From Massilia sp. Root418 (GTDB lineage: Bacteria > Pseudomonadota > Gammaproteobacteria > Burkholderiales > Burkholderiaceae_D), in contig NZ_LMEC01000020.1 in the NCBI RefSeq assembly GCF_001425265.1, forward strand, positions 473,299 through 537,298: a DNA stretch of 64,000 nucleotides, written 5' to 3'. Every line of letters starts with the position of its first letter. Within the stretch, counting starts at the first letter, position 1. A model generated the notes under the pieces. The model was not told the DNA's origin and did no database searches. It saw nothing but the letters and a program-made list of their open reading frames with translations. The position numbers were made by a program, and so were the translations under genes. This document shows positions 9,313 to 17,098 of the stretch, piece after piece.

Positions 9313-9812
9313 GGCGGCGCCTCCTCCTGCGGGTCGGGCGCAATGCGCGCCACCTGGCGCACCGCCTCGGTTATCTGGGGATAGGCGCCACAGCGGCAGA
9401 TGTTGCCGCTCATAAGTTCGCGCACGTCGGCCACGGTCCTGGCCTGCCCCTCGGCCAGCAGGCCGGCGGCGGAACAGATCTGCCCCGGTGTGCAATAGCC
9501 GCACTGGAAGGCGTCGTGCCGGATGAAAGCCTGCTGCAGCGGATGCAGCGTATCCCCCTGCGCCAGGCCTTCGATGGTGGTGATGCTGCGGCCGTCCTGC
9601 ATCACCGCCAGCGTGAGGCAGGAGTTGATCCGCCTGCCGTCCACCAGCACGGTGCAGGCGCCGCATTGGCCGTGGTCGCAGCCTTTCTTGGTGCCGGTCA
9701 GCTGCAGGCGCTCGCGCAGCAGGTCCAGCAATGTCACCCAGGCCTCGACCTCGATGCGGTGCCCGCTGCCATTGACCTGCAGCGTCACGGGATAGCGTTG
9801 TGGATCTTCCAT
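9300..9812 (-). CDS. Aldehyde oxidoreductase, [2Fe-2S] subunit (PaoA/YagT-like)
   Basis: Small electron-transfer subunit, 170 residues. Cysteines 45, 50, 53 and 65 form the plant-ferredoxin-type cluster site (GCDHGQCGACTV); cysteines 104, 107, 139 and 141 form the second, helical-domain cluster (CGYCTPGQ, ICRCGAYP). A perfect GGAGGT ribosome site lies 5 nt before ATG 9812, fixing the start. There is therefore no twin-arginine leader, unlike E. coli PaoA, and the complex should stay in the cytosol unless another signal exists. It is the first gene of the three-gene operon. Confidence 0.92.
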   Translation of the reverse strand: MEDPQRYPVTLQVNGSGHRIEVEAWVTLLDLLRERLQLTGTKKGCDHGQCGACTVLVDGRRINSCLTLAVMQDGRSITTIEGLAQGDTLHPLQQAFIRHDAFQCGYCTPGQICSAAGLLAEGQARTVADVRELMSGNICRCGAYPQITEAVRQVARIAPDPQEEAPPCGR

Positions 9813-9967
9813 GCGGACCTCCGGCGACGGTGAGCACCAACCTTAGCCCAGCGAATCACCGCCAGCCGTGCGCTAACTCACATAGGCGCGGATGTGCGTG
9901 AGCGTACGGATGGCTAGCGCGCGCTGCGGCATGCTGGCACGGTCAACCACAACCAGAGGAGAGCAAG

Positions 9968-10144
9968 ATGACCAACCGTATCGGCAACAAAGACGTAGCC
10001 CAGCAGCGCAGCAAGGAAGAAAAGGCGCGCATCAAGCGCTCGAATATCGAGATGGAAGCGGTGAAGAAAGCCGCCGCCAGGGCCAAGTACCGCAACGAAG
10101 TCAAGGGCCGCATCTCCGCGGCGCAGGCCGCGCAGGCGTTCTAA
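9968..10144 (+). CDS. Small charged protein, 58 aa
   Basis: A 58-residue reading frame beginning MTNRIGNKDVAQQRSKEEKA and ending AAQAAQAF, preceded by a good GAGGAGA ribosome site 6 nt before the ATG. The product is rich in Lys, Arg, Glu and Ala, has no cysteine and no membrane segment, and looks largely helical. No family is recognised. It stands alone on the plus strand between the divergent aldehyde oxidoreductase operon and the RNase gene. The ribosome site and high-G+C codon pattern support a real gene; function is unknown. Confidence 0.6.
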   Translation: MTNRIGNKDVAQQRSKEEKARIKRSNIEMEAVKKAAARAKYRNEVKGRISAAQAAQAF

Positions 10145-10486
10145 GGTGCGCGCAGCGCCTGCGTGGCTGCAGCGCGCTGCCTTGAGGCGCGACAGGCGCG
10201 ACAGACGCGCCAGGCTCGGCGCGGGCGGAAGACGCGGCGGGCGCAGCACATCCGCCGCCGCCTGGCCGTTTCCGCTGCCGGCGCGGTCCCAGCGCAGCAC
10301 ATGCCGCGCCGGCGTTCCGGCGGCGCCTTGCGCCGCAAGCGGCGCTGGGGCAGGCTGCCGGCATAGACCGCTGTCGCAGGCTGTCACAGGCAAGTTCCTG
10401 CCGGAAATCCTTATCAAATAAATATTTGCATCGCTGCCACGATCTGGCTTTATCATGTCACGCGACAATGAACGCTGGAGAGCACG
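10145..10486. other. 342-bp intergenic region with repeats
   Basis: No convincing gene. The first 230 bp are extremely G+C-rich, with short direct repeats (GCGCGACAG twice near 10185-10205; GCGCAGCACAT near 10241 and GCGCAGCACATG near 10292). They also hold a tight hairpin GCGCCGC-AA-GCGGCGC at 10330-10345. The last 90 bp are A+T-rich (around AAATAAATATTTGCAT) and probably hold the RNase promoter; TATCAT near 10451 is a possible -10. Confidence 0.5.
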
Positions 10487-11551
10487 ATGCAAAAAAACAC
10501 AGTCCTGGGCGCATGCCTGATTACCCTGCTGCCGGCCTTCGCGCTGGCCAGTGAAACCGTCAACGGCCGCTTCACGGCCAGCAAGGCCTGCGAGGCCTAT
10601 GCGTCCTTCGCCAAGGGCACCAATCCGGGCGCGGTGCAGCTCAAGCCGGGCAGCAGCTACACGGTGCGCGAGGTGAACCGGCCGGGCAACTACGAGCGCC
10701 TGCGGGTGGAAGTGCCGGGCGCGTCGCCCGAGCTGCGCTGGGTGGCGCGCGACTGCGGCACGGCCGCGCTGGACGGCGACGCCGCCGCCGCGCCCTCCCC
10801 GGCAAGCCCTGCGGCTCCGCCCCAGCGCGGCCAGGACGGCCCGCAGGACAGCCCCGGCAGCCAGGGCCAGGGCAACCAAGGCAACAAGCGCGAGATGTGC
10901 TCCACCGCCAACCAGCAGGACAGCTACCTGCTGGCCCTGAGCTGGCAGCCTGGCTTCTGCGAACACACGCCGCGCACCGCCGGCAAGCCCGAATGCGCGG
11001 CCATGGACAAGGGCAGCCTGGTGGTGTCCAACCTCACCCTGCACGGCCTGTGGCCGAACAAGAAGGCCTGCGGCACCAGCTACGGCAATTGCGACGGCAA
11101 GCCTTTCGCGCTGAAGAAGGAAACCGTGGCGCACATCGCGCCATGGATGCCGAACTTCTATTACGAGAACAGCTTCGGCAAATATGAATGGAACAAGCAC
11201 GGCACCTGCCAGGCACTGGACCCGGACGCCTACTTCACCAAGGCCGTGGCCGCGGTGCAGCTGGTGAACGCCTCCGCCATCGGCGACCAGATCCTGAAGA
11301 ACATCGGCGGCGCCATCAACGCGGACAAATTCTTCGCCACGCTGCGCAGCCAGTACGGCGAAGCCGCCGCCAGCCGCGTGATGCTGGTGTGCGCCGGCCA
11401 GAGCTACCTGCAGGAGATCCGGGTGCAGCTGCCGGTGGACTTCAGCGTGGACAAGGGCATGGCGGGACTGCTGGGCGCCGCGCCCGGCCAGGGTCCGCAG
11501 ACCTCGCGCTGCGGCACCGAAATCCGGATTGAAGCGAGCGGAAGGAACTGA
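10487..11551 (+). CDS. Secreted ribonuclease T2 family enzyme (RNase I-like)
   Basis: Periplasmic or secreted endoribonuclease, 354 residues. A signal peptide (MQKNTVLGACLITLLPAFALA) is followed by a separate N-terminal domain (about residues 22-95), a Pro/Gln/Gly-rich linker (about 100-135) and the T2 domain. Both catalytic segments are present: CAS1 LTLHGLWP with H186, and CAS2 YEWNKHGTC with E234 and H238. These residues cleave single-stranded RNA through a 2',3'-cyclic phosphate. The extra N-terminal domain and linker are absent from E. coli RNase I. The ATG follows GGAGAG. The next gene starts 2 bp after the stop. Confidence 0.92.
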   Translation: MQKNTVLGACLITLLPAFALASETVNGRFTASKACEAYASFAKGTNPGAVQLKPGSSYTVREVNRPGNYERLRVEVPGASPELRWVARDCGTAALDGDAAAAPSPASPAAPPQRGQDGPQDSPGSQGQGNQGNKREMCSTANQQDSYLLALSWQPGFCEHTPRTAGKPECAAMDKGSLVVSNLTLHGLWPNKKACGTSYGNCDGKPFALKKETVAHIAPWMPNFYYENSFGKYEWNKHGTCQALDPDAYFTKAVAAVQLVNASAIGDQILKNIGGAINADKFFATLRSQYGEAAASRVMLVCAGQSYLQEIRVQLPVDFSVDKGMAGLLGAAPGQGPQTSRCGTEIRIEASGRN

Positions 11552-11553
11552 CG

Positions 11554-12168
11554 ATGGACGCCATCACCACCCTGGCGCAGCTTGAGGCGCTGTTCGGCGA
11601 AGTGGCCGCGCCCTCGCGCCTGAAGGAAGTGGCCTTCATCTCCCCGCACTACCGCGCGCTGATCGCGGCCTCGCCTTTCGCCATGCTGGCCACCAGCGGC
11701 CCGGATGGCCTGGACGCTTCGCCGCGCGGCGATGCGCCCGGCTTTGTGGCGGTGGAGGACGAGCACACGCTGCTGCTGCCCGAACGGCGCGGCAACAACC
11801 GCGCCGACAGCCTGCGCAATATCATCGCCGACCCGCGCGTGGCGCTGCTGTTCCTGATACCGGGCGTGGGCGAAACGCTGCGCGTGAACGGCAAGGCGCG
11901 CATCCTGGCCGCGCCCGCGCTGCTGCAGCGTTTCGCGGTGGCCGGGCAGGCGCCCAAGTGCGTAGTCGAGATCAAGGTGGAGACGGCCTACTTCCAGTGC
12001 GCGCGCGCCGTGCTGCGCTCGAAGCTGTGGGACCCGGCGGCGGCCGTCCATGCGGCGGGCGCGCTGCCGTCGGCGGGCGCCATCCTGGCCGCCCTCACCA
12101 GGGGTGAAATAGACGGGGAAGCCTACGACCAGGCCCTCCCCGCCCGCCAGCGCAGCACCCTGTACTAG
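11554..12168 (+). CDS. PPOX-type FMN-binding flavoprotein (MSMEG_1061/DR2398-like)
   Basis: A 204-residue split-barrel protein of the pyridoxamine 5'-phosphate oxidase-like superfamily. Visible family features are FAMLATSGPDGLDASPRGD near residue 42, ERRGNNRADSLRNI near 77 and DPRVALLFLIPGVGETLRVNG. These match the PPOX-class proteins annotated as MSMEG_1061 family, thought to bind FMN or F420; the substrate is unknown. It follows the RNase gene by 2 bp and is probably cotranscribed. Its stop overlaps, tail to tail, the stop of the TonB receptor gene by 4 bp (CTAG), leaving no room for a terminator between the convergent genes. Confidence 0.85.
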   Translation: MDAITTLAQLEALFGEVAAPSRLKEVAFISPHYRALIAASPFAMLATSGPDGLDASPRGDAPGFVAVEDEHTLLLPERRGNNRADSLRNIIADPRVALLFLIPGVGETLRVNGKARILAAPALLQRFAVAGQAPKCVVEIKVETAYFQCARAVLRSKLWDPAAAVHAAGALPSAGAILAALTRGEIDGEAYDQALPARQRSTLY

Positions 12169-14921
12169 AAGCCCATGCGCAGGCCGACGCTGACGCGGCG
12201 GCCGACGTCTTCCAGCGTCAGGAACTGGGACTCGTTCAGCGCGTACTCGTGCATGCGCGAGTTGCCCAGGTTGATGGCGTCCGCGTACACCGCCAGCGTC
12301 GGCGTGATGTTGTAGCGCAGGCTGGCATCCGTCTGGCCGTAGGCCGCGCGGTTGCGCGGCATGGTGCTGCCGCCGCCGCAGTCCACCGAGAAGTGGTTGC
12401 GCCAGTTGTAGCTGACCCGCGCCGAGAACTTGCTGTTCTCGTAGAAGATGGAGCCGTTGTACGACTGCGGCGACAGGCCGGGATAGCCGCAGCTGGAGTC
12501 GCCGCCTTCGCGGGTGGCCTTCGCGTCCACGTAGGTGTAGTTGGCCGCCACGCCGAAGCCCTGCAGCCACGCGAGCGAGGTGTCGAAGGCATACTGGCCG
12601 GCCAGCTCCAGGCCCTTGATCTTGCCCGACTGCCCGTTGCGGATGCGGCTGTCGTGCACCACCTCGGTGTACTGCGGGATCTTCATGTCCACCAGCTTGG
12701 TTTCCAGGAAGTTGGAGACCTTCTTCTGGAATACCGCCGCGCTGACGTAGTTGGTCTTCGACAGATACCACTCGTAGGACAGGTCGAGGTTTTTCGACTC
12801 CATCGGCTTCAGGTAAGGGTTGCCGCCGCCGGTCTGCACGTCGCCGTAACGGCCGCCGTACCAGTTGTCCACGCCCATCTGGTTCAGGGTCGGGCGGGTC
12901 TCGGTCTTGGAGGCACCCAGGCGCAGCATCATGTCGCTGGTCAGGTCGAACTTCAGGTTGGCCGACGGCAGGTAGCTGTTGTAGCTGTTGCTCACCGTGG
13001 TGGTGGCGGCCGGGCCGTAGTTCAGGATATAGGTCGTGTCGTTCGGGCTCTTGGTGGCCGACAGCAAGGTACGGCTGATGCCGGTGGAGGCCGAATTCAC
13101 GTGCACCACGCGCATGCCGGCGTTGGCGGACCAGCCCTCGCCTTCCCATTTCGAGTCCAGGAAGAAGCTGGCCACTTTTTCCTTCACGCCCCACATGTCC
13201 GGCTTGGTGTAGTCGATCGCCATGGGACCGTTCGGATACTTGCTCTTGTCCGAGTACAGTGCCGGGTCGTTCGACTGCGCCAGCAGCGCGGGCTGGTTCA
13301 GGTAGTTCATGTAGGCGTAGGGATCGAAGCGCAGGTAGGCGCTCGGCATCTGCACGTCCGCCCCCATGAAGTTGTCCATGGGCGTGACCGTGAACAGCGC
13401 GGACGGCAGCGCCACGTGGTAGCCGCTGAAGGCGTTCCAGGAATCGCTGCTCCACTTGTTGCGGCCCACGTTGCGCTGCGAGTAGGCCAGGCCGGAATCG
13501 ATGCCCTTGAAGTAGCCCAGCTCGTGGCTCCAGCCCAGGTTCAGGCGGCCTTCGTGCAGCTTGTCGCTGTTGCGCACGTCGCCATACGATACCGCGTGGG
13601 CGCGCACGGCGGTGGGGTCGGCAATGCCGTCGCCGAAAGTGATGCTGGGGGTGCCGTTGAAGGTCAGCACGTCGCCGTTCTTCGGCACCATGCCCGCCAC
13701 GATCCACATGTCCGGCGACTTGGAGGTGGTGCGCGAGGTCGACACATCGCCTTCCAGCTTCCATTCCGGCGCCAGCGCCCACTTGGAGTTCAGGCCGAAG
13801 GCGCGCGTGGTGGACAGGCGGTCGCCGCCCTTGACGATCATGTCGTTCGAATTGGCCTCGCCCAGCAGCTTGCCGCTGCCGGCGATGGCGGGATTGTTGG
13901 CGTAGAAGTTGGCGCCGGGGCGCAGGAAGCTGGTGATCTGGTTGTTGGAATCGTACTTCACGCCCAGCTGCTGCGGGTTGTTCCAGTCACTGAAGGCGAT
14001 CACGGAATTTTCCTGGTCCAGGCGCGAGTACAGGGCGTCGGCCGTCAGCTTCCAGGCCGGCGACGGGTTGTACTGCATAGTCAGGTTGCCCACCAGGCGC
14101 TTGCGGGTTTCGTCCTCCTGCTGGAAGCCGTAGCTTTGCGGGATGTAGAGCTTTTTGGTGGTCACGTCGGCCATCGTCAATCCCTTGGAATTGAGGTCGC
14201 CGTTGATCATGTTCACGTCGCGCAGGTTCCAGGCGTCCGTGACGGCCTTGTTCTGCTTGGACTTGCGGTCCGTGAAGGACAGCGAGCCGGTCACGCCGAA
14301 GGTGCGCTCCTGGTTGGCGAAGGAGTACATGCCGCTGGCATTGGGCGTGTGCTTGCGGGAGTTCGAATCCCAGGCGTCGGACACGCTGAACACGGAGCTG
14401 TGGCCGGTCTTGCCCGACAGCGGGCGCGCGGTCTGGATGTCCACCGTGGAGCCGATGCCGCCCTCCGGCAGGAAGGGCTGCGAGGTCTTGTAGACCAGCG
14501 CTTTCGAGATCAGGTCCGATGACAGCAGGTCGAAGGAAAACTCGCGCCCGCCGGTGTCGCTGGTCATGGTGCGGCCGTTGACCAGCACATTGTTGAACTC
14601 CGGCCCCAGGCCGCGCACCGAGATGTAGCGCCCTTCGCCGTTGTTGCGCTGGATCTGCACGCCGGTGACGCGCTGCAGCGACTCGGCGATGTTCGTGTCC
14701 GGGAACTTGCCGGCGTCCTCGGCGGACACCGCGTCCACCACGCCGTCCTGCATGCGCTTGGTGTTCAGCGATGAGCTGAGCGAAGCGCGGATACCGCTGA
14801 CGATGACCTTGGGGCCGGCGTCCACGGCTTCGGCCGCGGTTTGCGCCGAGGCGCAGACGGACGTGAGCATTTCGGCGATGAGCGCCGCCAGTACGGTCTT
14901 GCGTATATTGTTACGAGGCAT
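12165..14921 (-). CDS. TonB-dependent outer-membrane receptor (Xanthomonas/Caulobacter type)
   Basis: A 918-residue outer-membrane active transporter. A signal peptide (to about residue 27, ending CASAQ) leads into a plug domain with VVDAVSAEDAGKFPDTNIAE, VTGVQIQRNNGEGRYISVRG and LVNGRTM, the pattern of the TonB-Xanth-Caul subfamily. A 22-strand-type barrel follows, and the protein ends in an aromatic residue (VGLRMGF). Members often import plant or algal carbohydrates, but the ligand cannot be read from sequence. The ATG has GGAG upstream. It lies 251 bp downstream of hpd on the same strand, separated by a hairpin, so it probably has its own promoter. Confidence 0.93.
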   Translation of the reverse strand: MPRNNIRKTVLAALIAEMLTSVCASAQTAAEAVDAGPKVIVSGIRASLSSSLNTKRMQDGVVDAVSAEDAGKFPDTNIAESLQRVTGVQIQRNNGEGRYISVRGLGPEFNNVLVNGRTMTSDTGGREFSFDLLSSDLISKALVYKTSQPFLPEGGIGSTVDIQTARPLSGKTGHSSVFSVSDAWDSNSRKHTPNASGMYSFANQERTFGVTGSLSFTDRKSKQNKAVTDAWNLRDVNMINGDLNSKGLTMADVTTKKLYIPQSYGFQQEDETRKRLVGNLTMQYNPSPAWKLTADALYSRLDQENSVIAFSDWNNPQQLGVKYDSNNQITSFLRPGANFYANNPAIAGSGKLLGEANSNDMIVKGGDRLSTTRAFGLNSKWALAPEWKLEGDVSTSRTTSKSPDMWIVAGMVPKNGDVLTFNGTPSITFGDGIADPTAVRAHAVSYGDVRNSDKLHEGRLNLGWSHELGYFKGIDSGLAYSQRNVGRNKWSSDSWNAFSGYHVALPSALFTVTPMDNFMGADVQMPSAYLRFDPYAYMNYLNQPALLAQSNDPALYSDKSKYPNGPMAIDYTKPDMWGVKEKVASFFLDSKWEGEGWSANAGMRVVHVNSASTGISRTLLSATKSPNDTTYILNYGPAATTTVSNSYNSYLPSANLKFDLTSDMMLRLGASKTETRPTLNQMGVDNWYGGRYGDVQTGGGNPYLKPMESKNLDLSYEWYLSKTNYVSAAVFQKKVSNFLETKLVDMKIPQYTEVVHDSRIRNGQSGKIKGLELAGQYAFDTSLAWLQGFGVAANYTYVDAKATREGGDSSCGYPGLSPQSYNGSIFYENSKFSARVSYNWRNHFSVDCGGGSTMPRNRAAYGQTDASLRYNITPTLAVYADAINLGNSRMHEYALNESQFLTLEDVGRRVSVGLRMGF

Positions 14922-15120
14922 GTTTGTCTCCGATAGTTATATGAATGTTGGAACGTGGACGTTCCATTTCTCTCGTCGGTATATTGTTTTGCCTGCTACA
15001 TTGCATCCTACGTAGCTCGTCAATTGCAAACCAATCGTTTCTTTGTGAAACAGTATTCCGAAAACATATAAGTCCGCCTGCGGCAGGCGCAGCGGAGGAA
15101 GACCAAACAGGGGGGGGATT

Positions 15121-15150
15121 GCCCGGGCGGGCGGCGCTGCGCGCCCGGGC
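15121..15150 (-). terminator. Probable hpd terminator
   Basis: Inverted repeat GCCCGGGCG (15121-15129) / CGCCCGGGC (15142-15150), 22 bp beyond the hpd stop. Read on the minus strand it is followed by a C-run rather than a U-run, so it would be an atypical or factor-assisted terminator. Confidence 0.45.
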
Positions 15151-15172
15151 GGTGATGCGGGAGGGAGGACTG

Positions 15173-16267
15173 CTAGACGGCTTCCAGCACGCCGCGGCGC
15201 ATCTGGTCCAGCTCGATGGATTCAAACAGGGCCTTGAAGTTGCCCTCGCCGAAGCCCTGGTTGCCCTTGCGCTGGATGAACTCGAAGAACACCGGGCCCA
15301 GCTGGTTTTCCGAGAAGATCTGCAGCAGCAGGTCGCCCGGCGCGCCGTCGACCAGGATCTTGCGCTTTTTCAGCTCGGCCAGCGACTCGCCGTGGCCGGG
15401 AATGCGGCGGTCCACCAGCTCATAATAGGTGTCGATGGTGTCCAGCAGCTTGATGCCGGCCGCGCGCAGCGCATCCACCGTGGCGAACAGGTCGCCGCTG
15501 CCCATGGCGATGTGCTGGATGCCTTCGCCGTTGTACATATTCAGGTACTCGGTGATCTGGCCCGGACGGTCGGTGCCCTCTTCGTTGATCGGGATGCGCA
15601 GCTTGCCGCACGGGCTGGTCATGGCTTTCGACTTCACGCCGGTGACCTGGCCTTCGATGTCGAAGTAGCGGATCTCGCGGAAGTTGAACAGGGTTTCGTA
15701 GAAGTTCACCCATTCGGCCATGCGGCCGCGGTGCACATTGTGGGTCAGGTGGTCGATATACGTCAGGCCGTGGCCAACCGGGTTAGGGTTGGCGCCGGGG
15801 ATGGCTTCGAAGTCCGCATCGTAGATGCTGATGTCGCCGATGGCGCCCGCTGCGGCGCCGTTCTTGCCCTTCCAGCGGTCCACCAGATAGATCAGCGAGT
15901 CGCCGATGCCCTTGATGGCGGGGATGTTCAGCTCCATCGGGCCGGGCTGGCCGCCGAAGCCCCAGGCGCCCAGGTCCAGCGCGCGGCGGTAGGCCTTGCC
16001 CGCGTCCTGCACGCGGAAGGCGATGGCGCACACGGACGGACCGTGCTGGCGCGCGAAGCGCTGCGCGAAGGAATCCGGCTCGGCGTTGATGATGAAGTTG
16101 ATCTCGCCCTGGCGGTACAGGGTGACATTCTTGCAGCGGTGCCGGGCGATGGCGGTGAAGCCCATGGCTTCAAAGGTCTTGCCCATGGCGACCGGGTCCG
16201 GCGCCGCGTATTCGATGAACTCGAAGCCATCCGTGCCCATCGGGTTGTCCCACAATTCCAAAGTCAT
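15173..16267 (-). CDS. hpd: 4-hydroxyphenylpyruvate dioxygenase
   Basis: Non-heme Fe(II) dioxygenase that turns 4-hydroxyphenylpyruvate into homogentisate in tyrosine catabolism. The 364-residue protein has two vicinal-oxygen-chelate domains and the complete iron-binding facial triad: H173 (TYIDHLTHNV), H252 (EGIQHIAMG) and E329 (PVFFEFIQRKGNQGFGEGNF). Length matches bacterial enzymes (about 350-370). The ATG at 16267 follows AGAGGAGA. It is divergent from an Lrp/AsnC-type regulator, a common partner for this gene. Downstream homogentisate genes are not in the window. Confidence 0.97.
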   Translation of the reverse strand: MTLELWDNPMGTDGFEFIEYAAPDPVAMGKTFEAMGFTAIARHRCKNVTLYRQGEINFIINAEPDSFAQRFARQHGPSVCAIAFRVQDAGKAYRRALDLGAWGFGGQPGPMELNIPAIKGIGDSLIYLVDRWKGKNGAAAGAIGDISIYDADFEAIPGANPNPVGHGLTYIDHLTHNVHRGRMAEWVNFYETLFNFREIRYFDIEGQVTGVKSKAMTSPCGKLRIPINEEGTDRPGQITEYLNMYNGEGIQHIAMGSGDLFATVDALRAAGIKLLDTIDTYYELVDRRIPGHGESLAELKKRKILVDGAPGDLLLQIFSENQLGPVFFEFIQRKGNQGFGEGNFKALFESIELDQMRRGVLEAV

Positions 16268-16349
16268 GCCGATCTCCTCTAGTAATAAGGAAATTTTATC
16301 GGCTCCCGCCGAATATTTCGTTCATAATGTGCGCCAAATCCGGTTAGAT

Positions 16350-16366
16350 ATGCACAAAACGTGCAT
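16350..16366. promoter_or_regulatory. Palindromic operator between hpd and lrp-type gene
   Basis: Perfect inverted repeat ATGCAC-AAAAC-GTGCAT, 17 bp, centred in the 126-bp divergent region and 28 bp before the regulator start codon. Spacing and symmetry suit a dimeric Lrp/AsnC regulator, most simply the adjacent one. Binding is inferred. Confidence 0.55.
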
Positions 16367-16393
16367 CACACAGGCAACATAAGGACAATATTC

Positions 16394-16912
16394 ATGAGCA
16401 CCATCAGCGTAGACCGGCACGACCTGGCCCTGCTGGCCGAATTGCAGCGCGACGGCCGCGCCACCAATAGCGCCCTGGGCGAGAAGGTTCACCTGTCCAC
16501 TTCGCAGGTCAGCCGCCGCATCCAGCGCCTGGAGGAGGCGCGCGTGATCGACCATTACGCGGCCATGCTGGACCCGCTGGTGGTGGGCCTGGGCGTGATG
16601 GCCTTCGTCCACGTGACGCTGGACCGCCACGGCACCGCCTGGGGCGACACCTTCGAGCAAGCCATCAGCGACCTGCCGGAAGTGCTGGAATGCTTCTCCG
16701 TGACGGGCGAGGCGGACTACGTGATGCGCGTGGTGTCGCACGACCTGGCCTCGTTCTCGGAATTCATGATGAAGGAGCTGCTGCGCATTCCCGGCGTGAC
16801 CAACGTGAAGTCGAACATCTCGCTGAAAAAGGTCAAGCAGGTGACCGAGCTGCCGCTGGACCATATCGCGCAGCCCCGCCCGTCCAAGATGCGGGTGCAT
16901 TTCGCGCAATAG
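16394..16912 (+). CDS. Lrp/AsnC family transcriptional regulator
   Basis: A 172-residue feast/famine regulator. The N-terminal winged helix-turn-helix covers about residues 7-60 (HDLALLAELQRDGRATN, LSTSQVSRRIQRLEEARVI), and the C-terminal RAM effector domain covers about 65-150 (VLECFSVTGEADYVMRVV, LLRIPGVTNVKSNISLK). The ATG has AAGGA upstream. It is divergent from hpd with a palindrome in the shared region, so it most likely controls hpd, and perhaps itself, in response to tyrosine, phenylalanine or a breakdown product. The ligand is inference. Confidence 0.92.
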   Translation: MSTISVDRHDLALLAELQRDGRATNSALGEKVHLSTSQVSRRIQRLEEARVIDHYAAMLDPLVVGLGVMAFVHVTLDRHGTAWGDTFEQAISDLPEVLECFSVTGEADYVMRVVSHDLASFSEFMMKELLRIPGVTNVKSNISLKKVKQVTELPLDHIAQPRPSKMRVHFAQ

Positions 16913-16919
16913 GGCTCCC

Positions 16920-16974
16920 TGGCGCTAACTTGGCGCCACCTTGGCGCCACCTTGGCGCTAACCAGGCGCTGCCC
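16920..16974. repeat. 11-bp tandem repeat
   Basis: Four to five copies of an 11-bp unit (TGGCGCCACCT and close variants) immediately after the Lrp-type gene. The two central copies are identical; the outer ones read TGGCGCTAACT and TGGCGCTAACC, and a fifth has decayed. Each unit contains a GGCGCC or GGCGCT core. Nothing else lies between the two genes except this array and a short leader. Confidence 0.7.
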
Positions 16975-17098
16975 GGCTCTTGTCCCGGGTCATGTCGGCA
17001 CCGTCTTACAAGCGCACGGGACGTGCTCCCCTTCAAGATGGACTGCGCTGGCTCGCATACTGCACTTACTCAAGAATTCAGACAGGGTAAGGAAGAAT

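Noticed and set aside
9870..9905. Imperfect inverted repeat (CTCACAT...ATGTGCGTGAG) upstream of the aldehyde oxidoreductase operon
   Set aside because: The arms are interrupted by a bulge and only 5-7 bp long; too weak to call an operator.
10376..10400. TGTCACA as a second ECF41 promoter before the RNase gene
   Set aside because: No CGTC lies at 16 bp; the sequence there is AAAT.
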